Origin: Caulobacter vibrioides OR37
GTDB taxonomy: Bacteria > Pseudomonadota > Alphaproteobacteria > Caulobacterales > Caulobacteraceae
Direction of reading: 5' to 3'
Assembly: GCF_000372645.1 (NCBI RefSeq)
Contig: NZ_APMP01000001.1
Location: forward strand, 186,001 to 250,000
Length of the DNA: 64,000 bases
Numbering within the stretch: the stretch's first letter is position 1; every line of letters begins with the position of its first letter. Positions 25,630 to 34,487 of this stretch are shown here, in pieces. The position numbers were made by a program, and so were the translations under genes. Under the pieces are notes generated by a model. The model ran no database searches. It had not been told where the DNA came from and saw only the letters and a list, made by a program, of their open reading frames with translations.

Positions 25630-28344
25630 TTACCGGCGCCACCACCCGCGGCGCGGTTTTTCGGGCGGGGTGGTGATCTCGTTCGGATCAGGTTCGGCCG
25701 GGGCGGTCGCCGCGGCTTCCACGACGACCTCCGGCTCCAGCGCCGGAGCCGGCTCGGGCGCGGCCTCGACGACCGGTTCCGGCGGCGCGACGGCGACGCT
25801 TTCGGTCACGGCTTCGGCCACCGCCTCGGCGGTCTCGGGCGCGGCCTCGGCGACGACGTCCGGGGCCGCCTTCTTGGCGCGCGAGCGCGTGCGCTTGGGC
25901 TTCTTCGGCGTCTCCTCGACTTCCGGCAGCTCGACCCAGACATCGGCCGGCGGGGCGGCGATCACCGGCGGCGCCAGGATCGGCGCTTCATAGGGCTCGG
26001 CGACCTCGGCAACGGCTTCGACGTTGGCGGCCTCGGCGACGACCGCCTCCTGAGCGGCGGGAGCCTCGTCGCGACCGCGACGACCCCGATCGCGGCCGCG
26101 GCGGCCGCGTTCGCGGGCGGGACGGTCCTCGCGCTCTGGACGCTCGACGCGTTCCGCGCGTTCGGACTCGGCGGCCTCGCCACGACCTTCGGGCGCGCGG
26201 CGTTGCTCGCCACCGCCGACCAGGGCGGCCGGGTCGTGCCAGGTGAAGACGTTCTCGCCGAACGGGACGCGCGGGCGGATCCAGACGAAGGCGTCGGTCG
26301 GGCGATCACCGTCCTCGCGACCGCCGCGACGACCGCCACGGCGACCGCGACGGCGGCGGCGGCGACGGTCATCGTCATCGTCGCCGAATTCCGCGCGGTC
26401 GTCGGCCTCGCCCTCGACCTCTTCCTCTTCGGATTCAACTTCGGCGTCGGCCTCGCGGTCATCGCGACGGCCGCGACCCCGGCCGCGATCACGGCGACCA
26501 CGGCGGCCCTTGCGGTCGCCGCGATCGTCTTCGCGAGCCTGCTTGCGGCTCGAGGCGTCGTCGTCGTCGGTGTCTTCGCGTTCGAGGTCTTCCTCGTCCT
26601 CGTCCGGAATGATCTCGTCTTCTTCTTCCTCGTCCTCGTAGGCCGAGGCGTCGAAATCGTCGTCTTCCTCGACATAGGGCGCCGGCGCCACGGCGATGCG
26701 CTCGCCAAGCTCGGTGCGCTCGATCTCGCTGTCGCCGGCGTGCAGGCTGTCATCGACCACGACGGTGACGAACAGGCCGTGCGTCGTCAGCAGGCGCTGC
26801 AGATAGGCGCGCTTTTCGTTGAGGATATAGAGGCCGACCGCGCGCGAGACCTTCAGGATCACGCTGCCCGAGCCCTTCAGGGCCTCGACCTCGACGGCGC
26901 GCAGGGCGGCCAGGGCGCTGGACTCGACCGAGCGGACGCGACCGGTGCCCTCGCAGTGTTCGCAAACGTGGGTCGTGCCTTCCAGCACGCCCGTGCGGCG
27001 GCGCTGGCGGCTGATCTCCATCAGGCCAAAGCCCGAGATCTTGCCCATCTGGATGCGGGCGCGGTCGTCCTTGAGCGCGTCCTTCAGGACCTTCTCGACC
27101 GTGCGGTTGTTCTTGCCTTCATCCATGTCGATGAAGTCGATGACGATCAGGCCGGCCAGATCGCGCAGGCGCAGCTGGCGGGCGGCTTCCTCGGCCGCCT
27201 CGATGTTGGTCTTGAGGGCGGTGGCCTCGATGTTGCGCTCGCGCGTCGCCTTGCCCGAGTTGACGTCGATGGCCACCAGGGCCTCGGTCTGGTTAATCAC
27301 CAGATAGCCGCCGGAGCGCAGCGGCACGACCGGCGAATAGATCTGGGCCAGGTGGTCCTCGATCTTGTTCTTGACGAACAGCGGGGTCGGGTCGCGGTAG
27401 TTGAAAACCTTCTTGGCCTGGCTCGGCATCAGCATGCGCATGAAGTCGCGCGCTTCCTTGTAGCCGGCGTCGCCTTCGACCCAGATACCCTCCAGGTCCT
27501 TGTCATACATGTCGCGGATGGCCCGCTTGACGAGGTCTTCCTCCTCGTAGATCAGCGCCGGCGCGATCGAGTGCAGCGTGTTTTCGCGGATGTTTTCCCA
27601 CAGACGCAGCAGATATTCGTAATCGCGCTTGATCTCGGCCTTGGTGCGCTTGGCGCCCGCCGTGCGGACGATCAGGCCCATGCCTTGCGGCACCTCCAGG
27701 CTCTGGACCACGCTCTTCAGGCGCTTGCGGTCGGTAACCGCCGTGATCTTTCGGCTGATGCCGCCGCCACGCGCGGTGTTGGGCATGAGCACGCCGTAAC
27801 GGCCGGCGAGGGAGAGGTACGTGGTCAGGGCCGCGCCCTTGTTGCCGCGCTCTTCCTTGACGACCTGGACCAGCATGATCTGCCGGCGGCGGATCACTTC
27901 CTGGATCTTGTACTTGCGCATCAGCCGGCGCTTGCGACGCGCCAGCTCTTCCTCGACGTCGTCTTCCTCGTCGTCGACCGCGTGATCGCCGCCGTTGACG
28001 TCGTCCTCATCATCGCTGCCCGAGGCGCGACGCGAGACCGGGATGTCGTCCTCGTCGTCGGCCGAGTCGTCGCGCATCAGCGCTTCACGGTCGGCGACCG
28101 GGATCTGGTAGTAGTCGGGGTGGATTTCGTTGAACGCCAGGAACCCGTGGCGATTGCCGCCATATTCGACGAACGCGGCCTGCAGGCTGGGTTCGACGCG
28201 GGTCACCTTGGCGAGGTAGATATTTCCACGGAGCTGTTTGCGGGTCTGGCTCTCGAAATCGAACTCTTCAACCCGGGTACCGTCCACGACGACCACACGC
28301 GTCTCTTCGGCGTGTGCTGCGTCGATCAGCATCTTCTTCGACAT
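25630..28344 (-). CDS. rne: Ribonuclease E
   Basis: The main endonuclease of mRNA decay and rRNA/tRNA processing, 904 residues. The N-terminal catalytic half shows the S1 domain (GNIYLAKVTRVEPSLQAAFVEYG) interrupted by an acidic insert (DDEDDIPV, about 95-130), the 5'-sensor, and the DNase I-like domain with VAIDVNSGKATRE and GLIVIDFIDMDE (catalytic Asp pair). The Zn-link Cys pair is CEHCEGTG. The second half is low complexity: acidic and Arg-rich blocks for RNA and partner binding. The protein ends EKPRRGWWRR; in Caulobacter a C-terminal GWW element binds PNPase. ATG 28344 (MSKKMLIDAAH) is the conserved start. A 540-base leader precedes it. Confidence 0.96.
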   Translation of the reverse strand: MSKKMLIDAAHAEETRVVVVDGTRVEEFDFESQTRKQLRGNIYLAKVTRVEPSLQAAFVEYGGNRHGFLAFNEIHPDYYQIPVADREALMRDDSADDEDDIPVSRRASGSDDEDDVNGGDHAVDDEEDDVEEELARRKRRLMRKYKIQEVIRRRQIMLVQVVKEERGNKGAALTTYLSLAGRYGVLMPNTARGGGISRKITAVTDRKRLKSVVQSLEVPQGMGLIVRTAGAKRTKAEIKRDYEYLLRLWENIRENTLHSIAPALIYEEEDLVKRAIRDMYDKDLEGIWVEGDAGYKEARDFMRMLMPSQAKKVFNYRDPTPLFVKNKIEDHLAQIYSPVVPLRSGGYLVINQTEALVAIDVNSGKATRERNIEATALKTNIEAAEEAARQLRLRDLAGLIVIDFIDMDEGKNNRTVEKVLKDALKDDRARIQMGKISGFGLMEISRQRRRTGVLEGTTHVCEHCEGTGRVRSVESSALAALRAVEVEALKGSGSVILKVSRAVGLYILNEKRAYLQRLLTTHGLFVTVVVDDSLHAGDSEIERTELGERIAVAPAPYVEEDDDFDASAYEDEEEEDEIIPDEDEEDLEREDTDDDDASSRKQAREDDRGDRKGRRGRRDRGRGRGRRDDREADAEVESEEEEVEGEADDRAEFGDDDDDRRRRRRRGRRGGRRGGREDGDRPTDAFVWIRPRVPFGENVFTWHDPAALVGGGEQRRAPEGRGEAAESERAERVERPEREDRPARERGRRGRDRGRRGRDEAPAAQEAVVAEAANVEAVAEVAEPYEAPILAPPVIAAPPADVWVELPEVEETPKKPKRTRSRAKKAAPDVVAEAAPETAEAVAEAVTESVAVAPPEPVVEAAPEPAPALEPEVVVEAAATAPAEPDPNEITTPPEKPRRGWWRR

Positions 28345-28887
28345 TAAGGAAGTCTCCACGGCGCGCGGCGGGCGCTAGGCCCGGGCGCCGATATGAATGA
28401 AGGGCGCGCGCGTCGCCGTCCGTCGCCCCGCCAGCGCGGTTGCGAAGGGTCGGATGCCAATGGCGGACGGGTGCGGCGCAGCCCATTGAGGTTTCGTTTT
28501 CCCTGGCCACGCCGTGGGGCGTGGTGGAGTTGTTTTGCCTGTCGCGCCGGAATGGCGCGGTCGGGATGGCGCGTCGTCGCCGGGAGGCGTTAGAGCTCGA
28601 CGCGAGCCCCTCGACACGGCCTGGAGGGGCGTCCAGCCCGCTCCCGCGTCCGCGTCTCGAACACTATCTAGTCTGCCGCTTTCATGGCGAAAGGGTTCAG
28701 GACCACTTCGCCGCTCCAACGGACCGCGCGGTGTCGTGACGATCACGGCCTCCGAGCGCGGAGCGACTGTAGCAACATTGGCGCACAAAAGAAAAGCATT
28801 CGACGGAGCATCTCGACTTAACCCTTTCGCTACCGGGGCTGAACGATATTGACGTTCGGTTCACCAGTTCCGGCTACGCGGGCGGGG
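28345..28887 (-). promoter_or_regulatory. Long gene-free leader of rne, shared with amidase promoter region
   Basis: No gene is supported in these 543 bases. On the rne side there are stable hairpins: CCACGCC/GGCGTGG (28507-28513/28518-28524) and GCCCCTC/GAGGGGC (28606-28612/28624-28630). The stretch near 28740-28850 is less GC-rich and should hold the two divergent promoters; I could not fix either with confidence. E. coli rne has a long structured leader through which RNase E limits its own mRNA, and this region could do the same. Confidence 0.5.
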
Positions 28888-30078
28888 ATGCGCAAGGCTC
28901 TTATCAATCTGGCTCGAATGGGATGGGTCCGCGCGGCGTTGATCGTCGGCGGGCTGACCCTGGCGGGCGTCGCGGTCGCGACCGCACAGGGGCCGGCGGC
29001 CCCGGCCGGGGTGCAGAAGGTGCGCTTCGGCGGCGACCGGAATGAGACGCGCATCGTCATCGACCTGGATCGCGCCGCGGCGGGCCGGCTGGTTTCGGAC
29101 GGCGCCGACGGCCAGCGTCTGGTGATGACGTTGCCCAACGTCATCGTCTCCGGCGATCTGCAGGGGACGGGGCAGGGGCTGGTCAAACGCTGGGTCATCG
29201 ACGAGGCGGCGGGCGGCGCTCGCCTTCGCCTGGAGCTGTCCGGCCGCGCCGAGGTGCGCCGTCGCTTCCTGCTGCCGCCCGGAGACGGCGCGACAGCCTA
29301 TCGGTATGTCATCGATCTTAAGGCCGTCGACGGCGCTCCCGTGGTGGCGGCCCCGCCGCGCCTGACGGTCGCTTCGGCGCCGGTCAAGATGACGCCGCTG
29401 CGCCTCAAGAAGGTCATCGTCATCGACGCCGGCCATGGCGGCAAGGACCCCGGTTCGCTGGGCGCGGACGTCTACGAAAAGGACGTCACCCTCGCCGCGG
29501 CCAAGGCCCTGAAGGCGCGCCTCGAGAAGACGGGTCGCTTTCAGGTGGTGCTGACCCGCGAAACCGACACGTTCGTGCCGCTGGAAGGCCGGGTGCAGAT
29601 CGCGCGCCGCGCGGACGCCGACCTCTTTATTTCTCTGCACGCCGACTCGGGACCGGACGTGAACACCCGGGGCGCCTCGGTCTACACCCTGTCGGAGAAG
29701 GGCACGGATCGGGTCGGCCTAGTGCTGGACAAGAACGACTGGCTGACCAAGGCCAATATGCCGGGGCGCGATCGGGCCGTGAGCCAGATCCTGCTGGACC
29801 TGTCGCAGCGCGCCACCAAGAATCGCTCCGCCGCCTTCGCGCAACTGTTGCTGGCCAAGGTCGGCGAGGAAACGACACTGCTGCCGCGCAGCCACCGCGA
29901 CGCGGGCTTCTTCGTGCTGCTGGCGCCGGACGTGCCCGCCGTTCTGCTGGAGATGGGTTTCATCACCAATCCCGAGGACGAGCATTTCCTGACCTCGCGC
30001 CACGGTCGCGAGCGTCTGGTCGACGCCGTGGGCGATTCCATCGAGGCCTATTTCAGCGCCGAACTTCGGAAGTCGTAA
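28888..30078 (+). CDS. amiC: N-acetylmuramoyl-L-alanine amidase (AmiC type)
   Basis: A zinc amidase that cuts the peptide stem from muramic acid during daughter-cell separation. The 396-residue protein has a signal peptide (about 1-32), an AMIN domain (about 38-140, VQKVRFGGDRNETRIVIDLDR) that binds peptidoglycan at the division site, and an amidase_3 domain (about 165-390). The visible zinc and catalytic residues are in IDAGHGGKDPG (His), YEKDVTL (Glu), FISLHADSG (His) and LLEMGFITNPEDE (Glu). ATG 28888 is used because the signal peptide begins there. Caulobacter encodes one such amidase, recruited by LytM factors. PBP gene follows on the same strand. Confidence 0.93.
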   Translation: MRKALINLARMGWVRAALIVGGLTLAGVAVATAQGPAAPAGVQKVRFGGDRNETRIVIDLDRAAAGRLVSDGADGQRLVMTLPNVIVSGDLQGTGQGLVKRWVIDEAAGGARLRLELSGRAEVRRRFLLPPGDGATAYRYVIDLKAVDGAPVVAAPPRLTVASAPVKMTPLRLKKVIVIDAGHGGKDPGSLGADVYEKDVTLAAAKALKARLEKTGRFQVVLTRETDTFVPLEGRVQIARRADADLFISLHADSGPDVNTRGASVYTLSEKGTDRVGLVLDKNDWLTKANMPGRDRAVSQILLDLSQRATKNRSAAFAQLLLAKVGEETTLLPRSHRDAGFFVLLAPDVPAVLLEMGFITNPEDEHFLTSRHGRERLVDAVGDSIEAYFSAELRKS

Positions 30079-30249
30079 GCCTCGCGGCTGTCCTGGCGCT
30101 TCCCCTTTGCGCTGTCGCGCTCTAATCACAGGAACGATCGTTCGCGTGGAGCCGAGCTCGACGCGACCACGACCCTGTTTACGGTTCGGCGGCAAGCGAT
30201 CTAGTGAAGGGTGTAAGGCGGGCGCCGTGGCTCGTCCGACGGAGGTCGC

Positions 30250-32622
30250 GTGGATCTGAAACCCACCGAACGATGGATGGCCATCGCGGGCGTGGCCGTG
30301 CTGTCGGCCATCGCGGTCGCGGGCTTCGCGATCGCGATCTATGCGGCCTGGCTGTTCCACGACATGCCCGACGCCGGCGAGTTGCAGGACTATCGTCCGC
30401 CGACGGCGACGCGCGTCTATGCCTGGGACGGCACCCTGATCGGCGAATATTCCAAGGAACGCCGTATCTTCATTCCCTACGACCAGATCCCGCCGCAGCT
30501 GGCCCAGGCCTTCCTGGCGGCCGAGGATCGCAACTTCTTCCAACACGGGGGCGTGGACGTCTCGGGCCTGTCCCGGGCCATGCTGAAGAATGTCGGCAAC
30601 GCGCTGCGCGGGCGGCGCCTGGAGGGCGGTTCGACCATCACCCAGCAGGTCGCCAAGAACGTTCTGCTGACCAGCGACGCCACCGTCGGCCGCAAGTTCA
30701 AGGAAGCCATCCTGGCGCATCGCCTGGAGCAGTCGCTGACCAAGCAGCAGATCCTTGAGCTCTATCTGAACGAGATCTGGCTGGGCTATCGCTCGTTTGG
30801 CGTCGGCGCGGCCGCCTATAACTATTTCGGCAAGTCCTTGCCCGAGCTGACCCTGGCGCAGTGCGCCTATCTGGCGTCGCTGCCCAAGGGGCCGGACAAC
30901 TATCATCCGATCCGCAACAAGGCCAAGGCGATCACCCGCCGCAACTGGGTGCTGGGGCAGATGGTCGAGCAGGGCTGGGTCTCCAAGGAGGACGCGGCCA
31001 AAGCCATGGCCGAGGATCTGGTTGTCCAGGCCGCGCCCAAGCGGGCCGCCTATCGCGACGCGGACTATTTCGTCGAGGAGGTGCGCCAGCGCGGCGTCGC
31101 CACCCTCGGCCCCCGCCTGAACGAGGGCGGCTACTACATGCGCACCACGCTGGATCCGCGCCTGCAGACGGCGGCCCGGATCTCGCTGATGGATGGCCTG
31201 GAGAAGTACGACCGCCGCCATGGCTGGCGCGGGGCCTGGGGGCACGTGGAGCCGACGGACCTTGCCTGGGAAAAAAGCGCGCTGGGCAAGGCGATCCCCT
31301 CCGAGCGGACCGGCTGGCGTCCGGCCCTGGTGACCTCGAACGACGGCCACGTGCGTCTCGTCCGCAAGGAGGGCGAGGGCCAGATCGTGAGCGAGGACAT
31401 GGCCTGGGCCAAGGCCGGCAAGGGCCTGAAGGCGGGCGATCTGGTCTTCGTCGAGAAGTCGCCGAACGGCGGCTATCGTCTCCGGCAGATCCCGGCGGTC
31501 AATGGCGCGATGGTGGCGATGGAGCCCTATACGGGCCGGATCGTCGCCCTGGTGGGCGGCTACAGCTATTCTCTGTCCAACTTCAACCGCGCCACCCAGG
31601 CGATGCGTCAGCCCGGCTCGTCGTTCAAGCCGTTCGTCTACGCCACGGCCCTGGAGAACGGCTACACGCCCGCCAGCGTGGTCGTCGACAGCGCCATTAC
31701 CCTGAAGGGGGCCAACGGCCAGGACTGGAGCCCGGAGAATTACCACAAGGAATTCTACGGCGCTCAGCCGCTGCGCCGAGGCCTGGAACTGTCGATCAAC
31801 GCCATGACCGTGCGGCTGGCCCAGAGCATCGGCATGAAGAAGATCGTCGACATGGCCCAGCGCGCCGGCGTGGTGCGCAATATGGACCCGGTGCTGGCCA
31901 TGGCGCTGGGGGCGGGCGAAACGACGCCGTTCAAGTTGACCGCCGCCTATGCCGCCTTCGTCAACGGTGGACGCCGCGTCGAGCCGCACCTGATCGAACT
32001 GGTCCAGGACCGCGAGGGCAAGGTGATCTTCCGCGCCGACAAGCGTGATTGCGAGCGCTGCGAAGCCGGCTTCAACGGCGATGAAAGCCCGCGCTTCGCC
32101 GCGCCGGGCGAGCAGATCATGGACCCGATCACGGCCTATCAGATCACCTCGATGCTGCAGGGCGTCGTCCAGCGCGGCACGGCCGCCGCCGTCAGTTCGC
32201 TGGGCCGTCCGCTGGCGGGCAAGACGGGCACGACCAACGAATATCGCAGCGCCTGGTTCGTCGGCTTCTCGCCGAACCTGGTGGTCGGCGTTTTCGTGGG
32301 CTTCGACGACAACCGCTCGCTGGGCGAGGCCGAGACCGGCGCGACCGACGCCGTGCCGGTGTTCATGGATTTCATGAGCGAAGCCTTGAAAGGCCAGCCA
32401 ATCGTCGATTTCAAGCCGCCGAAGAACGCCAAGTTCGCTCTGGTGCGCGGCATCCGCGAGGCCTTCCGGCCCGGCACCGAGCCTAAGGTCGAGATCGCGC
32501 CGACGCCCGGTCCGATCCCGTACCAGCAGGAATTGCCGCCCGGACTGCCGCCGGTTCCGCAGGCCGCGCCCCAGGCGGGCAAGCCGGCGCAAAAGGTCGA
32601 TCCGCTCAGCGGTCTCTACTGA
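30250..32622 (+). CDS. Bifunctional penicillin-binding protein 1A (class A PBP)
   Basis: A 790-residue glycosyltransferase-transpeptidase that polymerises and crosslinks peptidoglycan. It starts at GTG 30250. The membrane anchor is at about 12-35. The GT51 domain has AAEDRNFFQHGGVD with catalytic Glu92, and GGSTITQQVAKN. An OB-like insert of about 130 residues precedes the transpeptidase domain, which has S457-S-F-K460, S515-I-N517 and K658-T-G. The C-terminus is Pro-rich (PTPGPIPYQQELPPGLPP). Caulobacter has several such enzymes. By position it may be the one named PbpX, which I could not verify, so I leave the symbol blank. It follows the amidase gene. Confidence 0.93.
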   Translation: MDLKPTERWMAIAGVAVLSAIAVAGFAIAIYAAWLFHDMPDAGELQDYRPPTATRVYAWDGTLIGEYSKERRIFIPYDQIPPQLAQAFLAAEDRNFFQHGGVDVSGLSRAMLKNVGNALRGRRLEGGSTITQQVAKNVLLTSDATVGRKFKEAILAHRLEQSLTKQQILELYLNEIWLGYRSFGVGAAAYNYFGKSLPELTLAQCAYLASLPKGPDNYHPIRNKAKAITRRNWVLGQMVEQGWVSKEDAAKAMAEDLVVQAAPKRAAYRDADYFVEEVRQRGVATLGPRLNEGGYYMRTTLDPRLQTAARISLMDGLEKYDRRHGWRGAWGHVEPTDLAWEKSALGKAIPSERTGWRPALVTSNDGHVRLVRKEGEGQIVSEDMAWAKAGKGLKAGDLVFVEKSPNGGYRLRQIPAVNGAMVAMEPYTGRIVALVGGYSYSLSNFNRATQAMRQPGSSFKPFVYATALENGYTPASVVVDSAITLKGANGQDWSPENYHKEFYGAQPLRRGLELSINAMTVRLAQSIGMKKIVDMAQRAGVVRNMDPVLAMALGAGETTPFKLTAAYAAFVNGGRRVEPHLIELVQDREGKVIFRADKRDCERCEAGFNGDESPRFAAPGEQIMDPITAYQITSMLQGVVQRGTAAAVSSLGRPLAGKTGTTNEYRSAWFVGFSPNLVVGVFVGFDDNRSLGEAETGATDAVPVFMDFMSEALKGQPIVDFKPPKNAKFALVRGIREAFRPGTEPKVEIAPTPGPIPYQQELPPGLPPVPQAAPQAGKPAQKVDPLSGLY

Positions 32623-32800
32623 CGCATTGCGTGGGAGCGCGACGCGCGTTAGAGCCTGCCCGGCTCGGATCGTTCGATCCGCGCCGGATCAGCGGGCTCG
32701 GGATTCAAAAGTCTAGAGCGCGCCCGAGCGGGTTGACCGCGCGCACTTAACCCTGGCGCGCTTGATCCCGCGCCCTTCAACACTGTCACGGAGTTACGTG

Positions 32801-33923
32801 ATGCGACCGGATGTCGAGGCCGCCGCGGCCGACATCGAGCAGTCCGTGGGACTGCTCAGGAGGCGTCTTTGACTGGGACGTCGCTCTCCGCAAGCTCGAT
32901 GAGCTGAACGCCCGGGTTGAGGACCCGACCCTTTGGGACCGCCCGTCCGAGGCCCAGGCCGTGTCGCGCGAGCGCGCCAACCTGGCCGCCAAGGTCGAGG
33001 CCGTGCAATCGATCGAGCGCGACCTGAAGGACGCCCTCGACTATGCCGAGCTGGCCGACATGGAGTCCGACGAGGACTCGCTGAACGACGCCCGCGCGCA
33101 GCTCAAGGCTATCAAGGAGCGCGCCGGTCGCGCCGAGCTTGAGGCCCTGCTGTCCGGCGAGGCCGACGGCAACGACTGCTATATCGAAATCAATTCCGGG
33201 GCCGGCGGCACAGAGTCCTGCGACTGGGCGGGCATCCTGCTGCGCATGTACACGCGCTGGGCCAACGCCCATGGCATGACGACCGAGCTGATCGAAGAGA
33301 CCGACGGCGACCAGGCCGGCATCAAGTCGGCGACCCTGCTGGTCAAGGGCCAGAACGCCTATGGCTGGCTGAAGACCGAGGCTGGCGTGCACCGCCTAGT
33401 GCGCATCAGCCCCTACGACAGCAGCGCCCGCCGCCACACCTCGTTCGCCTCGGCCTGGGTCTACCCCGTGGTCGACGACAATATCGAGATCGAGATCAAC
33501 CCGTCCGACGTGCGGACCGACACCTATCGCGCCTCCGGCGCCGGTGGTCAGCACATCAACAAGACGGACTCGGCCGTCCGCCTGACCCACATCCCGACCG
33601 GCATCGCCGTGGCCTGCCAGGCCGGCCGCTCGCAGCACCAGAACCGGGAAGAAGCCTGGAAGATGCTGCGCGCCCGCCTCTACGAGGCCGAACTGCAGAA
33701 GCGCGAAGCCGCCCAGCAGGCGCTGGAAGACACCAAGACCGATATCGGCTGGGGTCACCAGATCCGGAGCTACGTCCTGCAGCCCTACCAGATGGTCAAG
33801 GACCTGCGGACCAATGTCGAAACCTCCGACACGCAAGGCGTGCTGGACGGCGATCTCGACGCCTTCATGGGCGCTTCGTTGGCCCAACGCGTCGGGCATA
33901 CCCGCGACGGGGGCGAAGCGTAG
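32801..33923 (+). CDS. prfB: Peptide chain release factor 2, programmed +1 frameshift
   Basis: RF2 releases the finished chain at UGA and UAA. The first 23 codons run from ATG 32801 ([15 protein letters not shown]) to an in-frame TGA at 32870-32872. The rest is read in the +1 frame from GAC 32871 to 33923, giving 373 residues in all. The junction is [19 protein letters not shown], as in other RF2 proteins. G248-G249-Q250 ([14 protein letters not shown]) catalyses hydrolysis. The codon-recognition tripeptide is SPY ([15 protein letters not shown]) instead of the SPF of E. coli. GTG immediately before the ATG is an alternative start. Annotating only the second frame would truncate the N-terminus. 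Confidence 0.95.
32858..32873 (+). promoter_or_regulatory. prfB +1 recoding site
   Basis: AGGAGG (32858-32863), three bases (CGT), then CTT-TGA-C (32867-32873). This copies the known RF2 recoding signal: an internal Shine-Dalgarno three bases before a CUU slippery codon followed by UGA-C. Low RF2 stalls at UGA and favours the shift, an autoregulatory loop. Confidence 0.95.
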
Positions 33924-33935
33924 GCGCCGCCATGA

Positions 33936-33959
33936 CCCCCGCCCTTTGATGGGCGGGGG
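33936..33959. terminator. GC-only hairpin between prfB and bacA
   Basis: CCCCCGCCC (33936-33944) pairs perfectly with GGGCGGGGG (33951-33959) around TTTGAT. It lies between the converging prfB and bacA genes. There is no T-run, so it is only a probable terminator or an end-protecting structure. Confidence 0.5.
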
Positions 33960-33986
33960 GGGCGTGAACCGCGACGCCGCGGCGAT

Positions 33987-34487
33987 TTAGCCGGTGACCG
34001 GCTTGGCCTGGGCGATCGCCAGCGGCTCGGCTTGCGGGGCCGTCGGCGCCGGCTGGGCCTGGGGCGCGGGGCGCTGGAACTTCAGGCTGCGGCCCTGGAA
34101 GAAGGCGCCGGTTTCCATGGCCAGCTGTTCGTGGGTGATGTCGCCGTCGACATAGGAGGTGCCGTAGAGGCGGACCTGCTTGGAGGTGATCGAGCCGACC
34201 ACGCGCCCGCGCACTTCGACGACCTCGGCATAGACGCCGCCCTCGACATGTCCAGTCTCGCCGACGGTCAGCCGGCCGACGCGAACATCGCCCTTGACCA
34301 CGCCGTCGATCTGCAGCTCGCCCTCGCCGGTGACGCCGCCCTCGATGGTCAGATCGGCCGAAAGCAGGCTGGCCACCTTCGGCGGCGCGCGGCGCTGGGA
34401 GTCGACCTGGGCCGCCGCCGTCGGAGCCGGCAGCGGCTCGATGCGAGCAGGGGTCTTGGACCCGGACTTAGCTTGCTTGCTGAACAT
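33987..34487 (-). CDS. bacA: Bactofilin (BacA)
   Basis: Bactofilins polymerise without nucleotide into filaments at the membrane; in Caulobacter BacA recruits the peptidoglycan synthase PbpC to the stalk base. The 166-residue protein starts MFSKQAKSGSKTPARIEP, the short membrane-targeting N-terminus. The beta-helical core (about 38-137) has ADLTIEGGVTGEGELQIDGVVKGDV and RGRVVGSITSKQVRLYGTSYVDGDI. The tail is Pro/Gln-rich. I prefer ATG 34487 to the GTG two codons earlier because bactofilins need the exact hydrophobic N-terminus. The start lies inside the 3' end of the M23 gene (20-base overlap), so the two are translationally coupled. Confidence 0.93.
   Translation of the reverse strand: MFSKQAKSGSKTPARIEPLPAPTAAAQVDSQRRAPPKVASLLSADLTIEGGVTGEGELQIDGVVKGDVRVGRLTVGETGHVEGGVYAEVVEVRGRVVGSITSKQVRLYGTSYVDGDITHEQLAMETGAFFQGRSLKFQRPAPQAQPAPTAPQAEPLAIAQAKPVTG

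Noticed and set aside
25700-26750. Repeated acidic and Arg-rich blocks that look like tandem repeats
   Set aside because: They are the low-complexity C-terminal half of RNase E, without a fixed repeat unit; not a CRISPR or satellite.
30132-30143. GAACGATCGTTC palindrome before the PBP gene, resembling a Gram-positive LexA site
   Set aside because: The alphaproteobacterial LexA operator is a direct repeat GTTC-N7-GTTC, seen at lexA itself; a 4-base spacer palindrome does not fit.
29719-32592. A 957-codon open frame on the minus strand, and similar long frames opposite rne, mfd, ppiD, aspS and the M48 gene
   Set aside because: These are antisense shadows typical of GC-rich DNA. They lack family motifs and are Arg/Gly/Ala-rich, while the other strand encodes clear enzymes.
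32666-32681. CGGATC-GTTC-GATCCG hairpin between the PBP gene and prfB as a terminator
   Set aside because: The stem is 6 bp and no T-run follows; insufficient to call.
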